From: UBA4312 sp040266995
GTDB lineage: Bacteria; Bacillota_I; Bacilli_A; Erysipelotrichales; Erysipelotrichaceae
Reading direction: 5' to 3'
Assembly (NCBI GenBank): GCA_040266995.1
Contig: JAWRHV010000036.1
Location: 60,564-124,563 of the forward strand
DNA: 64,000 bases
The position numbers and the translations under genes are program-made. Positions 18,126 to 26,389 of the stretch are shown one piece after another; within the stretch, counting starts at the first letter, position 1, and every line of letters begins with the position of its first letter. The notes under the pieces are model-generated. The model saw nothing but the letters and a program-made list of their open reading frames with translations, was not told the origin of the DNA and did not search any database.

Positions 18126-18902
18126 ATGCAATATATAGATATCGGTGTGAATTTATTCAGCAAACAATTTCGTAAGATTGAAACTTTGGTTGTTTCCCAG
18201 GCACGACTGAATGAAGTTGGAATCATCATTACCGGCAGTTCAATCCCCAGTTCCATTCAGGCGGATGCGTATACAAAAGAGAACCGGGATGTATATTGTA
18301 CCGTCGGTGTGCATCCTCATGATGCCAAAAGCTGTGATGAATATACAATCGGTACTTTACGAGAACTTGCGAAGGGCAATCCCAATGTCGTAGCTATCGG
18401 AGAATGTGGGTTGGACTATGACCGGATGTTTTCCCGTAAAGAAGTCCAGCTACACTGGTTTGAAGAACAGATCAAGCTGGCCAAAGAACTCAATCTGCCT
18501 TTGTTTCTGCATGAACGCGAAGCTTCGCATGATTTCTTTGAAGTCTTGAAAAAATATCCGCAGCAGGCCCAAAGAGCGGTCGTCCATTGTTATACAGGAA
18601 ACAGAGAAACGGCCGAGAAATATCTGAAGCTGGGCTGCATGTTCGGTGTGACCGGCTGGATCAATGATACCAGAAGAAACCAGGATCTGTTGGAGGCTCT
18701 TCAGAGTATACCGATGGACCGGATCATGGTGGAAACAGATGCCCCGTACTTACTGCCAAGAGGTGTCAAAGGGTTAAAGAATCCGAATGTGCCAGTGAAC
18801 GTGGAATATGTGGTGGAGACACTGGCCTTAGTCAAAGGTATAAAAAAAGAAGAATGCCGAAAGCAGGTGTTAGAAAACACTTTGGCATTCTTTCATCTAT
18901 AG
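18126..18902 (+). CDS. TatD family metal-dependent deoxyribonuclease
   Basis: A 258-residue TIM-barrel hydrolase. It opens MQYIDIGVNL, where the usual TatD H-x-H is replaced by D-I-G-V-N; this variant opening is common in one TatD branch. Other metal and active-site motifs are present: GVHPHDA, GECGLDYDR, FLHEREASHDF, VVHCYTGN, and VETDAPYLLPR. TatD proteins are 3'-5' DNA/RNA exonucleases linked to repair and RNA quality control. The start at 18126 is preceded by GAGGATAGAGAG; an in-frame ATG at 18105 lacks a ribosome site. A terminator-like hairpin is embedded in its last codons. Confidence 0.9.
   Translation: MQYIDIGVNLFSKQFRKIETLVVSQARLNEVGIIITGSSIPSSIQADAYTKENRDVYCTVGVHPHDAKSCDEYTIGTLRELAKGNPNVVAIGECGLDYDRMFSRKEVQLHWFEEQIKLAKELNLPLFLHEREASHDFFEVLKKYPQQAQRAVVHCYTGNRETAEKYLKLGCMFGVTGWINDTRRNQDLLEALQSIPMDRIMVETDAPYLLPRGVKGLKNPNVPVNVEYVVETLALVKGIKKEECRKQVLENTLAFFHL
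18852..18893 (+). terminator. Hairpin inside the 3' end of the TatD gene
   Basis: GAATGCC (18852-18858) pairs with GGCATTC (18884-18890), extended by imperfect inner pairing, followed by TTT. It lies entirely before the stop codon at 18900-18902. The T run is short, so it may be weak. Confidence 0.45.
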
Positions 18903-18927
18903 AAGTTATAGGGGTTATTACGAATAG

Positions 18928-19122
18928 TTGAATTTCAGCAATCACAAGGAGCTTCATCAGCTTCTTTTTAAGTCTTGTCACTTAAATGGCAAAAAATTTA
19001 TCACTTTCCTTTTTTTGACAATACAAGTTATTGTCGTTTTTACGTTGTACTCTATCTTTTTTGGGTCTTTACAAACGCAAATATTTGATAGTATCTATTT
19101 GATGAATAGTAACGGCTTTTAA
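18928..19122 (+). pseudogene. Truncated ABC transporter permease remnant
   Basis: A 64-codon frame in AT-rich DNA: a soluble N-terminus (HKELHQLLFKSC), then a single hydrophobic helix (FITFLFLTIQVIVVFTLYSIFFG) followed by polar residues, then stop. This is how many bacteriocin- or peptide-type ABC permeases begin, and the ATPase fragment 150 bases on supports that reading. There is no convincing ribosome site and the rest of the protein is absent. It could instead be a genuine small membrane protein; I consider remnant more likely. Confidence 0.4.
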
Positions 19123-19274
19123 AAGGTGATTTGTCAAATCAAGTATACCATCTATGATAATTTACAAAACAATAAAAACACAGAATGGATGTTACATAGG
19201 ATACATACACAGACTCTCTTTTAAAAGTTCCTGAGCTAATATATTCATGTATTTATTGTAAACAAATTATAATT

Positions 19275-19487
19275 ATGTGCGCTATTTTGAAAAAGTTACG
19301 TATCATCATATTCGGCGAAGTGGACAATTCTTTAAATTATGAATCAAAAAAGAATCTACTTCAATTATTAAATAATTTATTTAGTAACTGTATGGTAATA
19401 ATATCGACATATAGTCCTCAAATATATAAATCTCTTGGTAATACTTTTAAACTCGAAAATGGAAAGTTGAGCAGAATGCATGTTTAA
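19275..19487 (+). pseudogene. C-terminal remnant of an ABC transporter ATPase
   Basis: The 70-codon frame reads KKLRIIIFGEVDNSLNYES (a Walker B-like segment, with G-E-V-D-N-S-L where I-L-D-E-x-T-N-S-L-D is expected), then VIISTYSPQIYKSLGNTFKLENGKL, which matches the switch-histidine region (here Tyr for His) and the closing strand of ABC ATPases. The Walker A and signature regions are missing, and the Walker B aspartate is replaced by glycine. So it cannot be a working ATPase. It overlaps the flippase start by 8 bases. Confidence 0.6.
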
Positions 19488-20973
19488 AAATAGTAATAAA
19501 TCCATAAAGCAAAACTTTATAATGAATTCTATATTGAATTTATCATCTATTATTTTTCCATTGATTACTTTTCCCTATATATCACGAATACTTCTCCCTG
19601 TGGGAACAGGTAAAATCGGTTTTGCAACATCATTTATTTCCTATTTTGTTATGTTTGCTCAACTAGGGATTCCTACATACGGTGTTAGAGAATGTGCGAA
19701 AGTTCGCGATAATAGACTAGAGCTTTCACGAATAGCTCAGGAGTTGCTGATTATTAATTTGATTATGAGCTTTTTTGCTTATATCGTGTTATTTTTAGCT
19801 TTAGAATTTATTCCCAGATTACAAGAAGATAAAACTTTATATTTAATAATCAGTTCGACCATTCTTTTGACGGCCATTGGAATGGAATGGATTTATAGAG
19901 GATTAGAACAGTATACATATATAACTATTCGTTCTATTGTTTTTAAGCTGATGGCAATGATTGCAATGTTCTTGTTAGTACATCATAAGTCAGATTATGT
20001 AGTTTATGGAGTTATAACAATTTTTGCGTCTGTTGCTTCGAATATTATGAATTTTATACACGTTACAAATTACATATCTTTAAAACCTGTAGGAGGGTAT
20101 AATTTTAGAAAGCATTTAAAACCTATTAGTGTTTTTTTCTTTATGTCTTGTGCCACGACAATATATACAAATTTAGATGCAGTCATGTTAAAATTCATGA
20201 CGAATGATATAGAGGTGGGATATTATGATGAGGCAATCAAGATAAAAGGTGTACTTGTTAGTATCGTCACTTCTTTAGGGACAGTCCTTTTACCAAGATC
20301 CTCTTATTATTTGGAAAATAAAAATTATAAAGAGTTCTATAATATTTCTCAAAAAGCACTTAATTTTGTATTTGTATTCGCTATGCCAATCACTTTGTAT
20401 TTCTCATTATTTGCAAGGGAAAGCATATATTTGATTTCTAGTAGTGCGTATGAAGGGGCGGTAATACCAATGATTTTTATCATGCCGACTGTATTGATTA
20501 TTGGTATTACGAATATAATAGGCATACAGATGTATGTTCCTTTGGGAAAACAAAGAATTGTTCTAAGGTCTGAAATATGTGGAGCTCTGACAGACTTTGC
20601 AGTTAATTTACTGTTTATTCCGTTGTATGGAGGTGCTGGCGCTGCAATAGGTACCTTATTAGCTGAGTTATCAGTTTTTATGGTTCAGTTTAAAGAACTG
20701 CGAGAAGATAAAAAAATGTTTAGAACAATAAAAGTGTTAAAAATAATATGTGCACTTTTAGTTGGAGTAGCGTTTAGTTACTGGATAAAATATTTTGGAT
20801 TAACGCAAAGGTTTGGAGAAACTCTAGGAAGTCTTCTGATTTTAACTATATCGAGTATTTTATTTTTTGCGTCATATTCATGTACACTTATATTCCTTAG
20901 AGAACCATTTGCAGTTTATGTAAAAGACGAAATAGAACAATATATTATAAAAAGTATAAAAAGATTTAATTAA
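19480..20973 (+). CDS. Wzx-type polysaccharide flippase (MATE/MOP superfamily)
   Basis: A 497-residue membrane protein with about twelve to fourteen helices. The opening SIKQNFIMNSILNLSSIIFPLITFPYISRIL is diagnostic of Wzx/RfbX O-unit flippases, which move lipid-linked oligosaccharide repeats across the membrane. Usually such genes sit in large capsule clusters with glycosyltransferases and a Wzy polymerase; none are here, so this is an orphan. The DNA is far more AT-rich than both flanks and the codon use differs, which points to transfer. The ATG at 19480 lies inside the ABC remnant and has no strong ribosome site, so expression is uncertain. Confidence 0.88.
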   Translation: MFKNSNKSIKQNFIMNSILNLSSIIFPLITFPYISRILLPVGTGKIGFATSFISYFVMFAQLGIPTYGVRECAKVRDNRLELSRIAQELLIINLIMSFFAYIVLFLALEFIPRLQEDKTLYLIISSTILLTAIGMEWIYRGLEQYTYITIRSIVFKLMAMIAMFLLVHHKSDYVVYGVITIFASVASNIMNFIHVTNYISLKPVGGYNFRKHLKPISVFFFMSCATTIYTNLDAVMLKFMTNDIEVGYYDEAIKIKGVLVSIVTSLGTVLLPRSSYYLENKNYKEFYNISQKALNFVFVFAMPITLYFSLFARESIYLISSSAYEGAVIPMIFIMPTVLIIGITNIIGIQMYVPLGKQRIVLRSEICGALTDFAVNLLFIPLYGGAGAAIGTLLAELSVFMVQFKELREDKKMFRTIKVLKIICALLVGVAFSYWIKYFGLTQRFGETLGSLLILTISSILFFASYSCTLIFLREPFAVYVKDEIEQYIIKSIKRFN

Positions 20974-21375
20974 AATCCGCATCTAATTAATGTAATTATT
21001 CAACATATGTGATTGTTTTGAAACAATGAGAAAAACTGTATTATTATAGGATCCTTGAGGATGTTTGCAATTAGTCATTTATAAAACTCATTAATCACGA
21101 CTCTATTAATTGTTACAACGAGACAAGAATAAAGAGTCATTGGGCTATAAGGGTCAATGATATACAGTCAAAATCCAGGATTGGTATAAAAGTTTGATAT
21201 TTCAAAAATTGCCTACTTCCTTTTGGATTCTTTTTTGGAAGAAATCCTTGTAATCAAGATTCTATTGGTTCCGCATTTTCGGTATGAATGCCCCTGTGTG
21301 CCGGCACCTTCTTTTTCGATTCCGTGTCAATAGAGGAATCCATTGTGTAAACGAGTGTTTTCCATCTTCATGCTC
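20974..21375. other. AT-rich intergenic stretch without a recognisable gene
   Basis: About 400 bases between the orphan flippase and the next minus-strand gene. I find no frame with family features, no strong terminator after the flippase, and no inverted repeats that look like IS ends. A GC-richer patch near 21280-21320 contains the palindrome GTGCCGGCAC, and on the minus strand a hairpin GGATTTCTT/AAGAATCC near 21220-21250. It is probably the decayed border of the acquired segment. Confidence 0.5.
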
Positions 21376-21537
21376 TTACCAGTATTCTCTCTTGATTCCG
21401 TTATTTCCTTGTATTTCTTCGATGTTCCACGGCTCGCTTTGAGATAGATCCCAGTAGTAATTGGTTGTGTCATTGAAATGATCTTGTTCCAGCTGGCTCT
21501 TTTGAAACTCCCATTCCATTAAATCTTCCCGATTCAT
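21376..21537 (-). CDS. Small acidic protein, unknown function
   Basis: A 53-residue protein beginning MNREDLMEWEFQKSQLEQDH. I choose the ATG at 21537 because AAGGAG lies 8 bases before it; the open frame upstream crosses the divergent promoter region and is not real. The sequence is rich in Glu, Asn, Gln and Trp and ends KREYW. I recognise no family. It is transcribed away from tgt, and the 117-base gap must hold both promoters. Codon use resembles the core genes more than the acquired segment. Confidence 0.6.
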   Translation of the reverse strand: MNREDLMEWEFQKSQLEQDHFNDTTNYYWDLSQSEPWNIEEIQGNNGIKREYW

Positions 21538-21596
21538 GACACCATCTCCTTTTCTAATGTTACTATATCTTTCAAGTTGACAACTATTATGTCGTA

Positions 21597-21626
21597 TTGA
21601 AAGGATTTTAGGGTATATGCTATAAT
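21597..21626 (+). promoter_or_regulatory. Promoter of tgt
   Basis: -35 TTGAAA (21597-21602), 18-base spacer, extended -10 TGCTATAAT with TATAAT at 21621-21626. The leader is about 25 bases with GAGG before the ATG, too short for a preQ1 riboswitch. Confidence 0.7.
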
Positions 21627-21654
21627 GTAACGGATTTTTGAGCAGAGGATATTT

Positions 21655-22854
21655 ATGAACAACAAAGCATTCCATTTTGAAATTGAAAAACGGATCGATC
21701 ACCACTTAGGTCGCGCCGGTATTATTCATACGCCGCATGGCGATATTAAAACACCGGCTTTTATGACGGTAGGAACCAAAGGATCTGTCCACTTTTTATC
21801 AATGGACGATCTGCAGCAGATCGGTGCCCAAGCCATGTTATCCAATGGATATCATTTACGCAATCGATCCTATGAAATCAGTGAAGACGGTGGTTTATCC
21901 CAATGGTCTGGCTGGGAAGGGCCGACCTTAACGGATTCCGGAGGTTTCCAGGTGATGTCTTTAGGCTCCGGGTTAGGAAAAGTCGTAAATATGGATCGGG
22001 TCAAGGATGTCATCAATACGGAAAAGAAAGACCGTCTGGCATTAGTCAGTGAGAAAGGTGTGGACTTTCATGATCCGTATACCGACCAGGATGATTTCAT
22101 CGGGCCGGAACAATCTATGCAGATCCAGTGCCGGATCGGTGCCGATATCCATATGGCCTTTGATGAACTGACTTCACTGGCGGATACCTATGAATACAAT
22201 GTGGAAGCTTTGGGAAGAACCGAGCGGTGGGCACAGCGGTCTTTGGATGAACATAAAAAACATTGTATGGATCTGGGATATTACCAGGCCTTGTATGGAG
22301 TCCTGCAGGGAGGACGCTGGGAAGACCTGCGTCGTTCCACTTCGAAGAAGCTGGCAAAGATGGATTTTGACGGTTATGGTTTAGGTGGTGCCTTTCTGAA
22401 AGAAGATTTGGGAGAAATTCTGCGCTGGTGCTGTGAAGAACTGCCGGAAAATAAGCCAAGGCATTTGTTAGGGTTATCACGACCGGATGATATTCTGATC
22501 GGTACGATGATGGGAGCCGATACGTTTGATTGTGTCGCACCGACCCGGGAAGCACGTCATGGCCGGATCTATACCCACTATGGATACTATAATATCACCA
22601 ACGATCCTCATAGCGATGCCCCATTGGAACCGGGATGTGACTGTCCGACTTGTCGGGCCGGATACAGCCGGGCACAATTATATACTTTATTGAAATCAGA
22701 AAAGAAAGAGGAGAAGTATCAATTCTTCAATCTGGCTTCGATGCATAATCTTCGTTTTATTATCCGTCTGACCGAGGAGATCCGCCAGGCAATTCTGGAT
22801 GGGACCTTTATGGAATATAAGGATACATTTATCAAAAATTATTATCATCGGTAA
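21655..22854 (+). CDS. tgt: Queuine/preQ1 tRNA-ribosyltransferase (Tgt family), divergent
   Basis: Swaps guanine 34 in GUN-anticodon tRNAs for preQ1 or queuine. The 399-residue protein has the key residues: DSGGFQ (Asp94), FDELT (Asp170), LQGGRWEDLRR (Gln218), nucleophile region FDCVAPTREARHGR (Asp292), and zinc ligands CDCPTC with a later His near 364. However, the pocket segment reads GLGGAFL where preQ1-using bacterial enzymes have G-G-L-A/S-V-G-E, and the F-D-E-C and D-C-V-M-P-T-R-N-A-R-N-G motifs are also changed. No queuosine synthesis genes are present here, so direct queuine salvage is a possibility. Confidence 0.9.
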   Translation: MNNKAFHFEIEKRIDHHLGRAGIIHTPHGDIKTPAFMTVGTKGSVHFLSMDDLQQIGAQAMLSNGYHLRNRSYEISEDGGLSQWSGWEGPTLTDSGGFQVMSLGSGLGKVVNMDRVKDVINTEKKDRLALVSEKGVDFHDPYTDQDDFIGPEQSMQIQCRIGADIHMAFDELTSLADTYEYNVEALGRTERWAQRSLDEHKKHCMDLGYYQALYGVLQGGRWEDLRRSTSKKLAKMDFDGYGLGGAFLKEDLGEILRWCCEELPENKPRHLLGLSRPDDILIGTMMGADTFDCVAPTREARHGRIYTHYGYYNITNDPHSDAPLEPGCDCPTCRAGYSRAQLYTLLKSEKKEEKYQFFNLASMHNLRFIIRLTEEIRQAILDGTFMEYKDTFIKNYYHR

Positions 22855-22880
22855 CATCATCAAAAAAGATGATGTTTTTT
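22853..22880 (+). terminator. Terminator after tgt
   Basis: AACATCATC (22853-22861) pairs perfectly with GATGATGTT (22868-22876) around six As, followed by Ts. The left arm includes part of the tgt stop. Confidence 0.85.
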
Positions 22881-22937
22881 AAACTTCATTTAAGCTAGGA
22901 TTCTTATACTTGCATCAGATGAAATGGAGGAGACAAC

Positions 22938-24347
22938 ATGAGACAAAAAATGTTGGCATTTGCGGTGGCATTGAGCATGTGCTGCCCGACTATAACAGCG
23001 TGTACCAGTGCACAGACAGTTACTGAACAAACAAAACAAGAAGACACAGAGAGTGCTTCGGCCAATCTGACCAAAGAAGATATTACCGTCAAGGATACTT
23101 ATGAAAATAAGGAAGATGGCCAGCATGCCATTGAAGTAGATGGACAAGAGCAGTCCTATGCCAATATCGGCGTAACCAAGACAGGGGAAGCGGATGGAGA
23201 TGAAGCTGATTTCTATGGAGAAAACGCAGCGGTCTTTGCGACCAATGGAGGCACCTTGACCATCACGGATTCTTTGATTGAATCCAACGGAACCCATGCC
23301 AATGGTGTGTTTTCCTATGGGGAAGCAACAACGATCAATATTTCCGATTCCGTCATTGAAACACAGGGGAACTGCTCCGGCGGTTTGATGACCACAGGAG
23401 GCGCTACGATGAATGCGACCAATCTGACGATCCATACAACCGGCAATTCCTCAGCAGCCATACGGAGCGATCGTGGTGGAGGAACGGTCAATGTAGATCA
23501 GGGATCCTATGTGACAGAGGGGACCGGTTCTCCGGTAATCTATTCCACCGCAGATATTACGGTATCCAATGCGAAGATGGAATCCACAGCCAGCCAGGGT
23601 ATCGTCATTGAAGGAAAGAATTCCGTAACGTTGGAAAATGTGGATCTGACTGCCGATAACAATACCCAAAACAGCGATAAGTCCGATACCTACCAGGCAG
23701 TGATGATCTATCAGTCGATGAGCGGGGATGCAGATAGTGGAACGTCTTCTTTCACCATGAAGGAAGGCACCTTGACAAATAAGAACGGTGATGTTTTCTT
23801 TGTCAATAATACGGCCTGTACGATTGATTTAGACCAGGTAAGTATCACCAATGAAGATGAAGATGGACTCTTCTTACGAGCGCAAGCCGCCGGCTGGGGC
23901 CAGGAAGGCTCCAATGGAGGCAAGGTGAACTTGACGGCTACTTCACAGGAAATCGACGGGGATATGGTTGTCGATGAGGTTTCGGTATTAAATATGTATC
24001 TGAATGACAACTCCAGCTATTCCGGCGCCATCAATACCGATGGCCAGGCCGGAGAAGTATATGTGGAAATTGAAAAAGGCAGTACATGGACATTGACGGC
24101 CGATTCGTATGTGACCAGTCTGACATGTGAAGCGGATGCGATCGACTGCAACGGATATACTTTATATGTAGATGGCCAGGCTTATGAACCAGGTAGTGCC
24201 AGCGAAGGCGAAGCCATTGAGATTACCACCGAAAACGAATCACAGCAGCCGGAAGGGGAAAAGCCGGAAGGAATGCCAGGCGAAAAACCAGAAGGAATGC
24301 CAGGTGAAAAACCGGAAGGAATGCCACAGGCTGCTCCGGAAGAATAG
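22938..24347 (+). CDS. Right-handed beta-helix lipoprotein with Pro/Glu/Met repeat tail
   Basis: A 469-residue predicted lipoprotein (lipobox ending TITAC, Cys22) whose body is a run of short beta-strand repeats such as GGTLTITDSLIESNGTH and ATTINISDSVIETQGN, the look of a parallel beta-helix found in surface adhesins and polysaccharide-binding proteins. No catalytic lyase motif is evident. The C-terminus has three tandem GEKPEGMP octapeptides and ends QAAPEE; there is no LPXTG signal. GGAGGAG precedes the ATG. It is a single-gene unit between two terminators. Role as a surface-exposed binding protein is inference. Confidence 0.75.
   Translation: MRQKMLAFAVALSMCCPTITACTSAQTVTEQTKQEDTESASANLTKEDITVKDTYENKEDGQHAIEVDGQEQSYANIGVTKTGEADGDEADFYGENAAVFATNGGTLTITDSLIESNGTHANGVFSYGEATTINISDSVIETQGNCSGGLMTTGGATMNATNLTIHTTGNSSAAIRSDRGGGTVNVDQGSYVTEGTGSPVIYSTADITVSNAKMESTASQGIVIEGKNSVTLENVDLTADNNTQNSDKSDTYQAVMIYQSMSGDADSGTSSFTMKEGTLTNKNGDVFFVNNTACTIDLDQVSITNEDEDGLFLRAQAAGWGQEGSNGGKVNLTATSQEIDGDMVVDEVSVLNMYLNDNSSYSGAINTDGQAGEVYVEIEKGSTWTLTADSYVTSLTCEADAIDCNGYTLYVDGQAYEPGSASEGEAIEITTENESQQPEGEKPEGMPGEKPEGMPGEKPEGMPQAAPEE
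24255..24326 (+). repeat. Three 24-base tandem repeats encoding GEKPEGMP
   Basis: Three units of 24 bases differ only at third-position or near-silent sites (GAAAAGCCG, GAAAAACCA, GAAAAACCG), so the peptide repeat is kept while the DNA has drifted. Copy number could vary by slippage between strains. Confidence 0.85.
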
Positions 24348-24384
24348 AATCTGAAAATAAAGGCTCTTATTTAAAATACCAATG

Positions 24385-24410
24385 CCTATCTCATAAAGAG
24401 ATAGGTTTTT
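24385..24410 (+). terminator. Terminator after the beta-helix lipoprotein gene
   Basis: CCTATCTC (24385-24392) pairs perfectly with GAGATAGG (24398-24405) and is followed by five Ts. Confidence 0.85.
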
Positions 24411-24878
24411 ATATAGCTTTTCGATACGGTTCGTACCAAAACCGAAAACATAGAAGCGATTGCAGTCACAACAGCAGAGGAGTTCTAACCTTTATCTTTC
24501 TGCCTAATACCAATAATGCCTTTTTAATACCTGGGATAAAAGGGTTTATTAAATGAATAATACTTTTTTTTGGGGTTTTTTTGACCAAATAGGGTGGTGT
24601 ACTTTATAGGAATATGTCTATTCTTTAATTAAGATAATTAGATCTGTTATTGGATAACTATAAAAAAACAATAGCAGGTGTACTTTTTTGTTCAAGCCCG
24701 TTACAGCAGAAGAAAATGAATACCCCATGAATGAAGAGATAGGTATTGATACTTTATCAAAACAAAGGGGAACGTAGTGTCTTATATTGATTATGCGTAT
24801 GCGGCCATTTACTCACAGACATTCGGTGGTTCTACTACGTATTTCATTTAATGATGTTAAATAAAACAGGAGGATGAC
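24411..24878. other. Intergenic region, possibly with decayed coding remnants
   Basis: About 470 bases, AT-rich. On the plus strand a frame near 24652-24729 resembles a lipoprotein start (TIAGVLFCSS) but stops at once, and the next frame over (24690-24780) reads EENEYPMNEEIGIDTLSKQRG before a stop, as if a small lipoprotein gene had shifted frame. A further 23-codon frame starts at the GTG 24777. None is convincing. A ribosome site (GGAGG) for the next gene lies at its end. Confidence 0.35.
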
Positions 24879-25247
24879 ATGACTACAAAACAGTTTAAAT
24901 GTTTAGAATTTGATGATTTAAATCAACAATTAAAAATTAGAATAGGTACAAATGAAACCATTAAATATAATGAAATTGATAAAGTATCTATCTTAAACGA
25001 AGAAGCCAAGTTTCGTGGTAAAACAAAGCCGTTCTCCCATCAAGTATTGGGAGGGACAACATTTTATACTTTATTAGGAGAACCATCCCTTTATGTCGGC
25101 TTAAAAATCGTTTTAAAAGATCAATCGATTTGTGCTGCCTATGTCTCTGATCGCAAAACAAGGGTAAATACGGATAATTATCGAGAGGACAGACAAGAAG
25201 CTGAGAAAATAAAAAAGGCAATTATTCGAAGAATGGATCATGCTTGA
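24879..25247 (+). CDS. Hypothetical protein, possible PH-like fold
   Basis: A 122-residue soluble protein without signal or membrane segments. Strand-rich pattern with a closing helix (REDRQEAEKIKKAIIRRM) resembles bacterial PH-like domains that read 'FDDLNQQLKIRI...IKYNEIDKVSIL'. I do not recognise a named family. AGGAGGATGAC precedes the ATG and a good terminator follows, so it is expressed alone. Base composition is more AT-rich than the flanking core genes. Confidence 0.65.
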   Translation: MTTKQFKCLEFDDLNQQLKIRIGTNETIKYNEIDKVSILNEEAKFRGKTKPFSHQVLGGTTFYTLLGEPSLYVGLKIVLKDQSICAAYVSDRKTRVNTDNYREDRQEAEKIKKAIIRRMDHA

Positions 25248-25271
25248 CCGAAAGGATTTGGTGTTGTAGCA

Positions 25272-25316
25272 GGGTAGGACAACCTTCTTGAATCGGAAGG
25301 TGTCATACCCTTTTTT
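25272..25316 (+). terminator. Terminator after the PH-like gene
   Basis: GGGTAGGACAACCTTC (25272-25287) pairs with GAAGGTGTCATACCC (25296-25310) with small bulges, followed by six Ts. Confidence 0.75.
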
Positions 25317-25392
25317 CCTTTTCTTTAGAGAGTGATTCGCATGGATAAAATTCTTGTTCATTTTTAAATGGGTTCAAATAAATTGCAGCTTT

Positions 25393-26274
25393 TTATTTTG
25401 TCTCCAACAATGGCTCCAACCGCTGCAGAAACAGCTTGACAGCCGGAGAGAAGCTCTGGTATTTCTTGGTTACGATATACAGATTGACCTGTAAATTAGG
25501 ATCAAATGGTTGAAAGATCAAATTTTTGTGATCGGATTCCACCAGGCCTTGCAGGCAAAGTGCCGAACCCATCCCTTGTTCAACCATGAAGGTTGCGTTA
25601 TATATCAGATTATAGGTGGCCGCGATCTGCAGATCATGGATATGAAAACCATCCAGATCCAGGCTGTTCTTGGAGTGAAGCAAACGTTCCGGAACCAGCA
25701 GGGGAATATGGGGCAGCGATGATAGAGGAACGGGCCGGTCTGCCAATGGATCGGTTCGCCGGCGCAACAAGCCAAAGGTATCTTGATGTTTTAAAAGCCG
25801 GTAGTCATATTTTTCATGATGCGTTTCCCCAATCTGTAAACCGATATCCAACAACCCTTTATCCAACCGATCCATCATTGTCAGGATATCACTGCTGAAT
25901 ACATGAAAGTGGACTTTGGGATATTCACTTTGTATCTGTTGAAAAACAACGGCCAGCTCGCGCATGGCCGGCGTTTCTGCGCAGCCTATATAAATATCGC
26001 CAGCCAATGATTTCTGTTCGCTTTTTAGATCTGTTTCGGTTTTTTCCATAAGCTGGATCATTTGGGCAGCCCGGTTGCGAAAGTACATGCCCTGTTCGGT
26101 CAAAGTGGTTTTCTTTTTCCCCCGGATAAACAGCTGGACACCTAACTGCTGCTCCAGATCCATCATCTGTTTGGATAAGGTAGGCTGGGAGATATGAAGC
26201 ATATTGGCAGCCCGGGTTATATTCTGTTCACGTGCAATGGCCAGAAAGTATTGAAGATGACGGGTTTCAATCAT
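25393..26274 (-). CDS. LysR family transcriptional regulator
   Basis: A 293-residue LysR protein: N-terminal winged helix MIETRHLQYFLAIAREQNI...AANMLHISQPTLSKQM (1-60) and a PBP-like effector domain (about 90-290). The start at 26274 has AAGGAGG upstream; the open frame beyond it is not coding. It is divergent from a cluster of redox genes, the classic layout for a LysR activator controlling its neighbours, and the 115-base gap carries direct repeats. The inducer is unknown; the target set (CMD-cupin, flavodoxin, nitroreductase) suggests a quinone, nitro or other electrophile. Confidence 0.93.
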   Translation of the reverse strand: MIETRHLQYFLAIAREQNITRAANMLHISQPTLSKQMMDLEQQLGVQLFIRGKKKTTLTEQGMYFRNRAAQMIQLMEKTETDLKSEQKSLAGDIYIGCAETPAMRELAVVFQQIQSEYPKVHFHVFSSDILTMMDRLDKGLLDIGLQIGETHHEKYDYRLLKHQDTFGLLRRRTDPLADRPVPLSSLPHIPLLVPERLLHSKNSLDLDGFHIHDLQIAATYNLIYNATFMVEQGMGSALCLQGLVESDHKNLIFQPFDPNLQVNLYIVTKKYQSFSPAVKLFLQRLEPLLETK

Positions 26275-26302
26275 AAAAGAACCTCCTTGTTGATATAGTA
26301 AC

Positions 26303-26369
26303 ATTCATAATATCTATTATAAAGTATTCATTATAACTATTATCTATTTATTAACAACTATTTTATAAT
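26303..26369. promoter_or_regulatory. Direct repeats and promoter between LysR gene and redox cluster
   Basis: Two 19-base repeats, 26303-26321 and 26326-26344, agree at 16 of 19 positions with a 23-base period; a weaker third copy may overlap the TATAAT (26364-26369). The -35 region at proper distance is poor, as expected for an activator-dependent promoter. Each repeat contains ATTCAT-N6-TATTAT. These are likely LysR binding sites. Confidence 0.5.
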
Positions 26370-26389
26370 ACAGATGACAGGAGGTCATG

